Shown here piece after piece: positions 1 through 9,364 of a DNA stretch of 64,000 nucleotides (position 1 is its first letter; each line of letters opens with the position of its first letter). The stretch comes from Chloroflexota bacterium (GTDB taxonomy: Bacteria; Chloroflexota; Anaerolineae; Anaerolineales; Villigracilaceae): positions 1 through 64,000 of the forward strand of contig JAJYOU010000014.1 of assembly GCA_021795965.1 (NCBI GenBank), given 5' to 3'. Both the position numbers and the translations under genes were made by a program. Under the pieces are notes generated by a model. That model ran no database searches, was not told the origin of the DNA, and worked only from the letters and a program-made list of their open reading frames with translations.

Positions 1-162
1 TCTGCTCTATGATTCTTTTTTTAAGTCAGTGTAGAGTGTGTAGGGTTATGTATACATAGCCCTTAATGTTAATGTACAGCAAGCCCCTTAAGCGAAACTT
101 CCGGCAAAGGGGTCACGACCCTGCACACCCTACACCTTTGCCGGATCCAGGGTTTCGTATAG
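1..162. repeat. Direct repeat copy 1 flanking the Type III R-M system; contains an internal 18-bp-arm imperfect inverted repeat (arms 29-46 and 118-135)
   Basis: Near-identical to 5354-5514 from 'tctgctcta.gattctttttttaag' to 'cctttgccggatcca.ggtttcg.atag'. Left arm gtgtagagtgtgtagggt; right arm reverse complement gtgtagggtgtgcagggt. Copy may extend left of the window. Confidence 0.85.
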
Positions 163-188
163 ATGTGTAATTACACGCTTTGCGTTTT

Positions 189-3100
189 TTATATCCTGCC
201 CATAATATTTAATAAACTCTGATAACTATCCACATCGTGATACCTCACCTCATTCGTGGATAGTTCATTAAAAAGTTTTTTGGCACAGGCGATTTTAGCC
301 TGCTCTACCGGGCGGAGTTCCATGCTGTCCATTGAGCCCTTGGTTTCAGCGATGAAATAGATATGTTTGACGGTGCCTTTATTGAAGGCTATTGCCCAGT
401 CGGGGGAGTAATTGCCCACCGGGGTTGGGATATCGAAATCATCAGGCAATTTGGCATAAACACAGACTTCGGTGGCTACGTCGAGATCCTGCGCAAAACG
501 GCGCTCCACACTTTGCTCGGCTGTTCCATCCGTAAAAACAAAATCCTGGACATTTTTTCTGGCTCGATAGGCTTTGCTGAAATCCACATTAATTTTCTGC
601 GCGGTAAAAATTGCGCTGTCATATTTCTGATCAAGCTGGTTGTATGAAATGTGTTCCACGATCATGGTGGCTTTCTCATCATTGATCAGCTTGATGGCTT
701 TTGTGATGAATTCTTCCGGGTTTACTCTAAACAAAGCAAAAGTACCCCAATTTAACCCTGAAAGTATTGCTGCAACGGTTCTGCGGGTGAGCGCTGTGCC
801 TTCTGCGATTTTACCGAGCAGGTCGTATTTTATCTGGCTGACTTCGGCATTTTGAAGCGTGTTGGTGGATGCTTCTCCTATTTTAAAACTTTCGCCACGC
901 GCCAGGGCATTTTCATCCATATCACGAGTTTGCTGTCCACGGGTCACGGTGTATTGCAGTCTAGCCACATTCATCTTATCGTTGATGTGTTTGATGGCTT
1001 TGCCAATCAACTCTGCACTGTCGAAATCCACCGTGTAGGCAACCTTGTTATTAATGTAATTCCAGAGAGTCTGAAATTCCTTTTTATAGAAATTATCATT
1101 GAGCGGATTTTCTTTGATCGTGCTCCGGTTCCCATCCGTCACCATCTGTTGCAGGACACGCTCATCGAAGACACTCTGTATCAGAGAATGGATGCCTTCC
1201 GCGAGTGGTGCGAGATTCTCAGGTAGCTTTGCCAGGGAATTATTTTGTTGGTCAGCGCGGTAGGTATCGGTGACATTATCGCTGTCATCGGTATAGTCAT
1301 TCTTGACAAGATAGCGATAAATTTCGTGAGCCAGCTGTGGATTGATGACAACGGGCTGTTCGTTGACCAGGATGGTCTTGCCAATAAAATACTCCGCTGT
1401 TGCTTTGGAGGGTCGATCATACAGTTCTTCTTTGATTTTCTTTTGCAGTTCAGATACAAAATTTTTGTAGCTTTCGCTGGCGATGACCGTCAGCATGTTG
1501 ATTTGGTGCACGGCAGCGCCGCAGTATTCAACGTCCATGCGGTCGCCATGTTGATTGACTGCCAGGCGCAGACCACGACCAACCTCCTGTCGTTTCTGAG
1601 TGGAGCTGTCGCTGTGCTTGAGCGTGCAAATCTGGAATACATTCGGGTTATCCCAGCCTTCACGCAGGGCGGAATGCGAGAAGATGAAACGGACGGGTTC
1701 GTCAAAACCAAGCAGCCGTTTCTTGTTTTTCAAGATCAGGTCATACGCCGAAACGTCATCACTTTCATCGCTGCCGCGTCTGGTTTCACTGTCTACCTTG
1801 CGCCCTTTTTTATCAATGCTGAAATACCCGGCATGGGTCTGCGAAACCTTGATGCCTTGCAGATACTTCACATAGGGGGTTTTCTCCAGGGTGACATACT
1901 GGTTCAGCACATCAATATATTCACTCTCAAAAATATCGCCGTATTCTGAATTGATCTCATTGCCCGCTTCATCATACTTGCGGTATTTCGCCACTTCGTC
2001 AATAAAGAACAGCGAGAGGGTTTTTATGCCAAGCTCAAACAGGCGCTGCTCTTTTTCAAAATGGGAGAGGATCGTTTCGCGGATTTGAATGCGGCGCATA
2101 TCTTTTTCTGAAACATCCCCCACGATCAGACCGCGCTCCAGAATCATGCCATTGGTAAAGGTGACTGTGTTGCGCAGTGGATCGATGTCACTGATGTGAT
2201 AGCCGCGGTACTGCTCCATATGATTGGAAATGGCGTACAGGTCATCATCCACATTAAGGTTGCGCATTTCGCGGTTAATGGATTTGTTGTATTTGATTTC
2301 CAGTTCCAGCCTTGCGATGGGTGGTTTGGTGGATGAGACTAGAATATTTTCCAGGTACAGGTATTGATCTGTACCGCGAAAATTTTTAATATCAAACCCT
2401 TTGACCTCAATTTTTTTGACCAGGCGTTTGTTGTAGGCGTCCAGCGCATCCAAAACATGCACAAGGTTGTGATGTTGCGCGTGCGTGGCGGAATAATTCA
2501 GACAGAAGAGCGGGTTGAAGTTTTTCAGGCTTTCCTGGGTGGCTTCGCCGCCCATCTTCTGCGGTTCATCCAGGATCAGGATTGGCTGATTGGCTTTGAT
2601 GACATCGATCGGGCGGCGGGAGCCAAAAGCATCCAGGCGGTCGTAAATCCGGCGGTTATCCGCACCGCGCGCATTGAAAGCCTGGATGTTGATGATCATG
2701 ACGTTGATCCCGGCGCTGGAGCTGAAGTTATCCAGTTCGGTCAGGTTCTTACTGTTGTATATAAAGAAGCGCACTTTTTTGCCGTAGTACTCCATGAAAT
2801 GTTCCTGCGTATACTCGAAGGAAGTTTTAACGCCTTCACGGATGGCGATCGAGGGTACGACAATGATGAACTTGCTCCAGCCGTATTGTTTGTTCAGCTC
2901 AAAAATGGTCTTGATGTAGACATAAGTCTTCCCGGTGCCGGTTTCCATTTCAACATCCAGGCTGCAGCGCCCCAGGTGTTTCACCAGGGAAGAAGATTGC
3001 TTGATGTTGTTGCGTGCCTGCATATTGCGAATATTTTCCAGCAATTCAGTATCGCTGAGTGTGACGGAGGTATTTTTGAAACCTACTTCAATATCTTCAT

Positions 3101-3287
3101 CCTCCACTTCTTGAGTAGTGAAGAAGTTGATCTGGATTGGCTGCTGTGGTGCCGTCGGGATGCCCAGGTCGCGTGTGTAACCCACCCGCTCGGTGAAGGG
3201 CTGACCGGCGAAAATATTGACCACACTCTGAACCGCCTCGGTCTGGAAGGGTTGAATCTTGAATTGAAAATTCATCTCATGATTCAT
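189..3287 (-). CDS. res: Type III restriction endonuclease, Res subunit (DEAD/DEAH-type helicase/nuclease)
   Basis: 1032 aa ORF; Walker A-like VEMETGTGKTYVYIKTIFEL, DEPQKMGG motif II, SHSALREGWDNPNVFQICTL and QEVGRGLRL helicase motifs; directly downstream of mod. Confidence 0.95.
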   Translation of the reverse strand: MNHEMNFQFKIQPFQTEAVQSVVNIFAGQPFTERVGYTRDLGIPTAPQQPIQINFFTTQEVEDEDIEVGFKNTSVTLSDTELLENIRNMQARNNIKQSSSLVKHLGRCSLDVEMETGTGKTYVYIKTIFELNKQYGWSKFIIVVPSIAIREGVKTSFEYTQEHFMEYYGKKVRFFIYNSKNLTELDNFSSSAGINVMIINIQAFNARGADNRRIYDRLDAFGSRRPIDVIKANQPILILDEPQKMGGEATQESLKNFNPLFCLNYSATHAQHHNLVHVLDALDAYNKRLVKKIEVKGFDIKNFRGTDQYLYLENILVSSTKPPIARLELEIKYNKSINREMRNLNVDDDLYAISNHMEQYRGYHISDIDPLRNTVTFTNGMILERGLIVGDVSEKDMRRIQIRETILSHFEKEQRLFELGIKTLSLFFIDEVAKYRKYDEAGNEINSEYGDIFESEYIDVLNQYVTLEKTPYVKYLQGIKVSQTHAGYFSIDKKGRKVDSETRRGSDESDDVSAYDLILKNKKRLLGFDEPVRFIFSHSALREGWDNPNVFQICTLKHSDSSTQKRQEVGRGLRLAVNQHGDRMDVEYCGAAVHQINMLTVIASESYKNFVSELQKKIKEELYDRPSKATAEYFIGKTILVNEQPVVINPQLAHEIYRYLVKNDYTDDSDNVTDTYRADQQNNSLAKLPENLAPLAEGIHSLIQSVFDERVLQQMVTDGNRSTIKENPLNDNFYKKEFQTLWNYINNKVAYTVDFDSAELIGKAIKHINDKMNVARLQYTVTRGQQTRDMDENALARGESFKIGEASTNTLQNAEVSQIKYDLLGKIAEGTALTRRTVAAILSGLNWGTFALFRVNPEEFITKAIKLINDEKATMIVEHISYNQLDQKYDSAIFTAQKINVDFSKAYRARKNVQDFVFTDGTAEQSVERRFAQDLDVATEVCVYAKLPDDFDIPTPVGNYSPDWAIAFNKGTVKHIYFIAETKGSMDSMELRPVEQAKIACAKKLFNELSTNEVRYHDVDSYQSLLNIMGRI

Positions 3288-5210
3288 TTAGAGCACCTTA
3301 CGAACTGTCGTTGGGCTGTAAGTGGCGAAGATCTGGTCAAAATTGGTGGCGACGCTGTCGCTGGCGATGCCGCTGTCACGGAAGATGGCGTAATAGGGTT
3401 TGCGCTTTGCAATCTCGGTCACCACATCACTGGTAACGTTGCTATCAAAGCAAGCCAGCAAATAGCCTTCCGCCACATCGAAGACCGTTTTGCCCCCAAC
3501 CCTGGTCTCTTTGATTTTCGCTGAAAGCAGGATACCCAAATCGAGCATGACCTGGAAGAGCAGGTCTTCGGCGCTGCGATCCGGCTTGATGTTATCAGCC
3601 AGCGAACTCAGGAAATCCTTCTGGTATTCACCCGGGGTGTAATAGACATCCCGCATGTTGGTGCTGTCGATTTTGAGCACGCGGAAACCGGTATCAAGGT
3701 TTTTTGCCAACAGCCCTGCATCGCTTTTTATCTTCTTTCCCGCGCGCCGGATGCGCTCCTTACCGATATCGCAGATATTTTTAAAACCAGCTTTGTAAGC
3801 TTCAGATTGTTCATCAGTGACCTCTGGCAACTGTACCATTACAAATTTACGTCCTCCAGCATCTTCTGAATTTAGCTGCATAACAGCATCAGCAGTTGTT
3901 GCAGAACCGGAGAAAAAGTCAAGAACTATATCATTGTTTGAAGTTGATGTACTAATAAGCTGCTTTATTAAAGCTGATGATTTAGGAGATTGAAATACTT
4001 TACCCTTTGATTCAAAAAAAGTGTTTAATTCCTTTTGGCCTTTTTCCGTGTAGAACTCTTTGTCCAAGAAAATCGTTTTTAACATTTTGTCTGCGCCATC
4101 AGCATAACTCTTGCGATATATTTTCCATTGCCCCTTAATTTTTTTCCCACAGACCAAATCGACATCTTTAATTAGTTTATTTTCATCCCACGTCCAACAA
4201 CCTTCAAATCCATCTTCCCATATTGGAAATATTTTAGTTAAACCTTCTTTATCTTTGTTCAGTTGAATTTCCCCAACAAAGTTCACAAAAATCGGATAGA
4301 AAAGATTTGGTCGATTAAATTTACCAAATTCACGATGTGTATTCCTAAGTTCAAGCAATCTGTACTTACCATTTTCATCTTGTTCTGGATATTCATCAAT
4401 AATTTGATCATCTTTTTTTAAAATTGAGAAAGATCCTTTGGGGAGCTTTGTTTTACTAAAAACCAATATGAACTCATGATTTGTTGCAAAGTATTTATCT
4501 TGAGAGCGTCCTTTCGGATTACATAGCAAAGTAATTATTGCAACAAAATTATCTTCTCCAAAAACCTCGTTACCCAATTTAAATAAATTTTCAACCTCAC
4601 TGTTGTCTATACTTATAAATATTACCCCATCTTCAGTGAGTAAATCTTTTGCCAATTTAAGGCGCGGATAGATCATGTTTAACCAATCGGTATGAAATCT
4701 TCCGTTGCTTTCCAAGTTTGGTACCAACCGGCCACCGCTTTCGTCAAATTGGCCGCTGCCTGGCATATAATCATCTTCGCTTTGTGAAAAATCATCTTCA
4801 TAGACAAAATCGTTGCCGGTATTGTAGGGTGGGTCGATGTAGATCATCTTGACCTTGCCCAGGTAGGTTTCCTGCAGCAGCTTGAGCGCATCCAGGTTGT
4901 CGCCTTCAATATACAGGTTTTCAGTACTGTCAAAATCGAGGCTCTCTTCACGGCTGGGGCGCAGGGTTTTGGCAATCGGGGCATTCGCCAGCAAAATGGA
5001 TTTGCGCTTGTCGGGCCAGGTAAACTGGTAGCGTTCCGCCGGGCCATCCACAACCACCTCTGAAAGTTCCTGCTTGAGAATGTCAAAGTCAATCGCCTGG
5101 GTGACCTTGCCATCTTTGATCGTTTCAGTCAGGGCATTCGGGAAGAGGGCTGCGATCTGCGCGATGTGTTCTTTTATGTTGTCCCGCGAGTGCATTTTCA
5201 GTTTATCCAT
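3288..5210 (-). CDS. mod: Type III R-M system site-specific DNA-adenine methyltransferase, Mod subunit
   Basis: 640 aa; DPPYNTGNDFVYEDDF (motif IV) and LDFFSGSATTADAVMQLN (motif I) in the beta-class order; stop abuts the res start. Confidence 0.95.
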   Translation of the reverse strand: MDKLKMHSRDNIKEHIAQIAALFPNALTETIKDGKVTQAIDFDILKQELSEVVVDGPAERYQFTWPDKRKSILLANAPIAKTLRPSREESLDFDSTENLYIEGDNLDALKLLQETYLGKVKMIYIDPPYNTGNDFVYEDDFSQSEDDYMPGSGQFDESGGRLVPNLESNGRFHTDWLNMIYPRLKLAKDLLTEDGVIFISIDNSEVENLFKLGNEVFGEDNFVAIITLLCNPKGRSQDKYFATNHEFILVFSKTKLPKGSFSILKKDDQIIDEYPEQDENGKYRLLELRNTHREFGKFNRPNLFYPIFVNFVGEIQLNKDKEGLTKIFPIWEDGFEGCWTWDENKLIKDVDLVCGKKIKGQWKIYRKSYADGADKMLKTIFLDKEFYTEKGQKELNTFFESKGKVFQSPKSSALIKQLISTSTSNNDIVLDFFSGSATTADAVMQLNSEDAGGRKFVMVQLPEVTDEQSEAYKAGFKNICDIGKERIRRAGKKIKSDAGLLAKNLDTGFRVLKIDSTNMRDVYYTPGEYQKDFLSSLADNIKPDRSAEDLLFQVMLDLGILLSAKIKETRVGGKTVFDVAEGYLLACFDSNVTSDVVTEIAKRKPYYAIFRDSGIASDSVATNFDQIFATYSPTTVRKVL

Positions 5211-5353
5211 CGTTTTATCCTTGTTGATTGTTTGACCACGTGTAAAGCAAAGCTTGCCAGAATAATGCTTGGTTCAACCCTCATCTCCAGCCTGGGGCAA
5301 TCTGCCCTCCGCATTTCGCCCCATCTGCGTTGAAAATGCAGAGTCTTTAAAAG

Positions 5354-5514
5354 TCTGCTCTAAGATTCTTTTTTTAAGTTAGTGTATAGTGTGTATGGTT
5401 GTGTATGGTTTGCCCTATTGTTAATGTACAGCAAGCCCCTTAAGGGAAACTCCTGGAAAAGGGTACACAACCCTACACACCATACACCTTTGCCGGATCC
5501 ATGGTTTCGCATAG
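5354..5514. repeat. Direct repeat copy 2 flanking the Type III R-M system; internal inverted repeat arms 5382-5399 and 5470-5487
   Basis: Aligned by eye with 1-162; left arm gtgtatagtgtgtatggt, right arm reverse complement gtgtatggtgtgtagggt. Confidence 0.85.
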
Positions 5515-5576
5515 CCGAATTTAGCCCCAATCCCATCATGCAATTACAGTTTTCCGACCCCAGAACCAGGTCCTCC

Positions 5577-7157
5577 CTACAAATCATTCCCGGAATAAGA
5601 CTGGTTGAAGGATTTATTCACCAGCGGGAAATCAGGCACAATGTTTTTGAGCAGGGCAAACGAGAGGGCGGGCCAGTTGGCGAAAGACGGGTCCTTGACT
5701 TTGACTCGATATAGTTTACCACTTTCATCCAGCATGACCCAGTGCAGAATCGCGCCGCGCCAGCCTTCGACCATGCCAAATGCGGGCTGCCAGGCGGGCA
5801 GCTTCCCGAGGGGCGCAGTCAAATTTCCAGCCGGCAGCTGCGCCAGCGCTTGTTTGATCATACCCACGGATTCACGTACTTCGTCGACGCGGATTTGAGC
5901 CCTGGCGCGCACATCCCCGGACTGGGATGCAGCCACTTTGAACTGCAGCCGGGGGTAGGCGGCGAAGGGGTGATCGCGGCGCACATCCAGGTCAATGCCC
6001 GAAGCGCGCGCCACGTACCCGAGCACGCCGTGATCGATGGCGGTCTTGTTCGTCAGGTAACCCGCGCCATCCAGGCGGTCGGTCAGCATGCTGTTCTCGA
6101 GGCTGATCTCGACAATCTCGTTGAAATCAGCCAGGACGTCCTCCAGCTCGGCGGCGAGATTTAACCCAGGGGGAAAATCGCAGCCAACCCCGCCGGGCAC
6201 AATTCCGCCGCGCAGCAGGCGGCTGCCCGTCAGGCGTTTATTCAAGCGCAGCAGCCGCTCGCGGATGCGAAAGCAGTGCGACTGCGCCGCGGCGAAACCT
6301 GTGTCGTTGCAGATCGCGCCAAAATCAGCGATGTGATTATAGAGGCGTTCCATTTCCAGCAGGATGACCCGCAGGTACTTGGCGCGGTCCGGGATTTCGC
6401 AGCCTGCCAGCGATTCAAGCGCCTGGCAGTAAGCCATGGCATGACCGGTGGTGCTGTCGCCGGAAATACGCTCGGCGAGTTCCACGCCATCGGCAGGGTC
6501 GCGACCTTCAAACAGTTTTTCCGTGCCTTTGTGGGTGAAATAGAGCCGGATTTTCAAATCAATGACCGTCTCGCCGACCACACTGAAGCGGAAATGCCCG
6601 GGTTCGATCACGCCTGCGTGCACGGGACCCACTGGAATTTCGTAGACGCCCTCGCCGCCCACTGCCAGGAATTCAAATGGACGACCGTTATCGCTCAAGT
6701 TTTCAGGCGGGACGGAATCCTTGCGCAGCGGAAAATAGTCTGCAGGCCAGAAGGCGTGACTCACCAGCGGGCGGGTATCCGGGTGGTCCATGGCTTCGAT
6801 GCCGAATTGATCGTGGATCTCGCGCTCGAAACGTGAGGCGGGATAATAAAAGGTTGCCATCGAATCGAGCAGGGGGTCAGCCTGCGAAAGATGCCGGGTG
6901 GCATGGGCGTACCAATTCTCGTGGTCATTGACGAAGAGATAGTGAATCTCGTAGAAGCCCTGAGCGGCGCGGCGGTCGTTGGCGACCATCAGCCGCAGCT
7001 CAGCCTTGAAGTCAGCCTGGAGTAGCTTTGCCAGTGGAAGCGCGTCGCCGCGCGAGATTTGAAAATGCAGTTCATTCCCACGGATGACGTGGAGTTCGCT
7101 GATGCGTTCGTGAAAGTTTTCAGCCAGTGCGGTTTGGAGTTGGGTAAAATCTGTCAT
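5577..7157 (-). CDS. Hydrogenase-like large subunit (NuoC-NuoD/HyfG-like fusion) lacking NiFe cysteine ligands; Ehr-type complex
   Basis: NuoC-like N-terminus (FEREIHDQFGIEAMDHPDTRPL), NuoD/HyfG-like core (GPVHAGVIEPGHFRF, ERISGDSTTGHAMAYCQALE). CxxC replaced by ISGDSTTG; C-terminal DPSFANWP instead of DPCxxC. Start taken at internal Met (MTDFTQLQ). Confidence 0.88.
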   Translation of the reverse strand: MTDFTQLQTALAENFHERISELHVIRGNELHFQISRGDALPLAKLLQADFKAELRLMVANDRRAAQGFYEIHYLFVNDHENWYAHATRHLSQADPLLDSMATFYYPASRFEREIHDQFGIEAMDHPDTRPLVSHAFWPADYFPLRKDSVPPENLSDNGRPFEFLAVGGEGVYEIPVGPVHAGVIEPGHFRFSVVGETVIDLKIRLYFTHKGTEKLFEGRDPADGVELAERISGDSTTGHAMAYCQALESLAGCEIPDRAKYLRVILLEMERLYNHIADFGAICNDTGFAAAQSHCFRIRERLLRLNKRLTGSRLLRGGIVPGGVGCDFPPGLNLAAELEDVLADFNEIVEISLENSMLTDRLDGAGYLTNKTAIDHGVLGYVARASGIDLDVRRDHPFAAYPRLQFKVAASQSGDVRARAQIRVDEVRESVGMIKQALAQLPAGNLTAPLGKLPAWQPAFGMVEGWRGAILHWVMLDESGKLYRVKVKDPSFANWPALSFALLKNIVPDFPLVNKSFNQSYSGNDL

Positions 7158-7170
7158 GGCAGGGGTTCCA

Positions 7171-8685
7171 TTAAGGTTTTGCAAGGATGGCAACGCTTTG
7201 TTTGAGGAGGGTCGCCAAAGGGGCAGGCAGAGTCAAGCCAAGCGTGACCAGCACCGCGACGTTGACCAGCAGTAAAGCGATGCGCCACGAGAAGCGTTCG
7301 GTTGGGCGTTCCATGTTGATGTCATCTGCGGCGGGCGTGCCGTATAACATCTTATTGAGGTGGATGATGAACGAAACAAAGACCACCGCCAGCAGCAGCA
7401 GCGCCGTGCCCATCAGCCAGGGATGATTGAGCGCGAAACCGGCGCGGAAGAGGGTGAACTCTGTGATGAAGATGCCGCCCGGCGGCAGGGCGATCAGCGT
7501 CATCACGCCGAAAGCAAACAAGCCACCCGTCCACGGCATGGTTTTCAGCAAGCCGCGCGTCCTTTCGATCAAGGGCGACCTGTACTTGTGTTCGATGTTA
7601 TCCACCAGGAAAAACATCAGTGATTTGGCTGCCGTGTGATTGACGAGGTGCAGCAGCGCGGCGAAAGTTCCGAGCGGACCCAGCGCGAAGCCCAGGCACA
7701 TCAGACCCGTGTGTTCAATGCTCGAATAGGCGAACATGCGTTTGTAGTCAGTTGCCAGCACGATGCTGAAAGCTGCGATCACGAGCGAGAGCAGACCAAG
7801 CGCCAGGAATAAATTATCGGTGTAGCCCCTGCCAAGGGTCGCATCTGCAACCGCCTTCCAGCGCAGCAGGGCATACATCGCCACCGCGAAGAGTGCTGAC
7901 GACATGAGCGCGGTCAGCGGGGCAGGCGATTCGCCGTAGGCGTCGGGTTTCCAGGTGTGCATCGGCGCGATACCTGCCTTGGTCCCATAGCCGATCAGCA
8001 GGAAGACAAACGCCAGCCGCATCACTTCGGGATGCAGCACGCGGGCGGTTGCGAGAAGGACAGGCCAGTTGAGCGCGTTTTCCGCGCGCCCTGAGAGGGT
8101 GAAGAAATCGAAGTATCCCAGCACCGTGCCAACGAAAGCCAGGGAAATCCCCACCGAGCAGATCAGGATGTATTTCCACGAGGCTTCGATGGAGGCTTTG
8201 TTGAGTTTGAGCGGGATGATGAAGGCTGAAAAGACGGTGGTGGCTTCGATGGCGATCCACATCACCCCGACGTTATTCGCGGAGACTGCCACCAGCATGG
8301 CGGCGATGAACAGGTTGGTGAAGATGTGATAACGGCGCAGCTGCCTGGGACTGTAAGCCAGTTCGCCCCAGTGCGGATTGGTCACCTGGCGTCCAAGCCC
8401 CGGGCTGAGAAAAAGCGCCAGGGTTGCGACCCCTGTCACGCAGAGCATCAGCAGGGCTGAGAGGCTGTCGGCACGCAGAACCTGGTCAAGGTTGACATAT
8501 TTGAGCACGATGCCCCAAATTGGAGTCTGTCCGTGGATCACCTGCGCAGCGATTGCGAATGCCGCGCCAAGAGATACCAGTGACAACCATGCACCAATCC
8601 AGCCGACAATGGCGCGATACGGTCGGACGAGAGTCGCGATCAGCGCGGCGAGCAGGGAGGGAAAAATCAGCAGGAAAAATATCAT
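7171..8685 (-). CDS. HyfF/NuoN-like proton-translocating membrane subunit
   Basis: 504 aa hydrophobic; LLIGYGTKAGIAPMHTWKPDAYGESPAPLTALMS and YSSIEHTGLMCLGFALG antiporter-like signatures. Confidence 0.9.
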   Translation of the reverse strand: MIFFLLIFPSLLAALIATLVRPYRAIVGWIGAWLSLVSLGAAFAIAAQVIHGQTPIWGIVLKYVNLDQVLRADSLSALLMLCVTGVATLALFLSPGLGRQVTNPHWGELAYSPRQLRRYHIFTNLFIAAMLVAVSANNVGVMWIAIEATTVFSAFIIPLKLNKASIEASWKYILICSVGISLAFVGTVLGYFDFFTLSGRAENALNWPVLLATARVLHPEVMRLAFVFLLIGYGTKAGIAPMHTWKPDAYGESPAPLTALMSSALFAVAMYALLRWKAVADATLGRGYTDNLFLALGLLSLVIAAFSIVLATDYKRMFAYSSIEHTGLMCLGFALGPLGTFAALLHLVNHTAAKSLMFFLVDNIEHKYRSPLIERTRGLLKTMPWTGGLFAFGVMTLIALPPGGIFITEFTLFRAGFALNHPWLMGTALLLLAVVFVSFIIHLNKMLYGTPAADDINMERPTERFSWRIALLLVNVAVLVTLGLTLPAPLATLLKQSVAILAKP

Positions 8686-8697
8686 GGGTGCATCTCT

Positions 8698-9357
8698 TTA
8701 GTGTTTGAGTTCGTTCATCTGGTCCACTTCAATGGATTCGAAGGTGGTCTGAATATGATAGACAAAAACCTGCATGACCAGGAAGCCCAGCAGAACATCC
8801 AGGAAGACGCCCAGTTCAACGATGATCGGAGTGCCGTAAGTCCCGAGCAGTGCCAGCAGGGCAATCCCGTTTTCCATCACCAGGAAACCGACGATTTGAG
8901 AGATGGCTTTTTTGCGGGTGACGAGCACGAATAACCCGACGAAAATCAGTCCCATTGCCAGCGGTATTCCGCTGCGAGTTGGCAGGTCGCTGATCAGCAC
9001 CAGCGGACGGGTGATGACATAAGCCAAAAGCACCAGCATGCCCGATAAAATCAGCGACGAAGCAACATTCACGTAAGGCTGCAGCTCACGGTGATCGCCA
9101 AAACGTTTTTCCATGCGCTCCAGGTAGTGGGGAATAACCACTGCCTTCAGGATGAACAGGAAAAGAGCCACAGCATATAACTCATGGTCATTGCTGAAGG
9201 TACCCGTGATCAGCAGCATCACTGAAAGCACAACGGACTGCCAGCGAAAGGCATCGATGTAAGCGTGCAGACTTTTGCGCCAGAGCAGGATGATCCCAAA
9301 AAGCAGGACAATGCTGGAGCCGAGGGTGGAGAGTTGAGAGAAGAGCGGATCGTTCAT
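8698..9357 (-). CDS. HyfE-like (NuoK-related) membrane subunit
   Basis: 219 aa hydrophobic; FLVMENGIALLALLGTYGTPIIVELGVFLDVLLGFLVM as in HyfE; position in operon. Confidence 0.85.
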   Translation of the reverse strand: MNDPLFSQLSTLGSSIVLLFGIILLWRKSLHAYIDAFRWQSVVLSVMLLITGTFSNDHELYAVALFLFILKAVVIPHYLERMEKRFGDHRELQPYVNVASSLILSGMLVLLAYVITRPLVLISDLPTRSGIPLAMGLIFVGLFVLVTRKKAISQIVGFLVMENGIALLALLGTYGTPIIVELGVFLDVLLGFLVMQVFVYHIQTTFESIEVDQMNELKH

Positions 9358-9364
9358 GGTTGCC

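Noticed and set aside
1-162. Insertion sequence ends flanking the R-M genes
   Set aside because: No transposase gene between or beside the repeats, and copies are in direct rather than inverted orientation; kept as an unexplained repeat element.
1245-1949. 234 aa plus-strand ORF
   Set aside because: Antisense shadow of res; no recognisable domain.
2364-3524. 386 aa plus-strand ORF
   Set aside because: Antisense to res and mod; composition reflects the opposite strand and the overlapping res/mod genes have clear motifs.
3288-5210. Phase-variable mod through simple-sequence repeats
   Set aside because: No long homopolymer or tetranucleotide tract of the usual kind seen in the coding region.
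5360-5587. Small ORFs on both strands (75 and 110 aa) overlapping the second repeat
   Set aside because: They arise from the repeat element and its edges; copy 1 does not keep equivalent reading frames.
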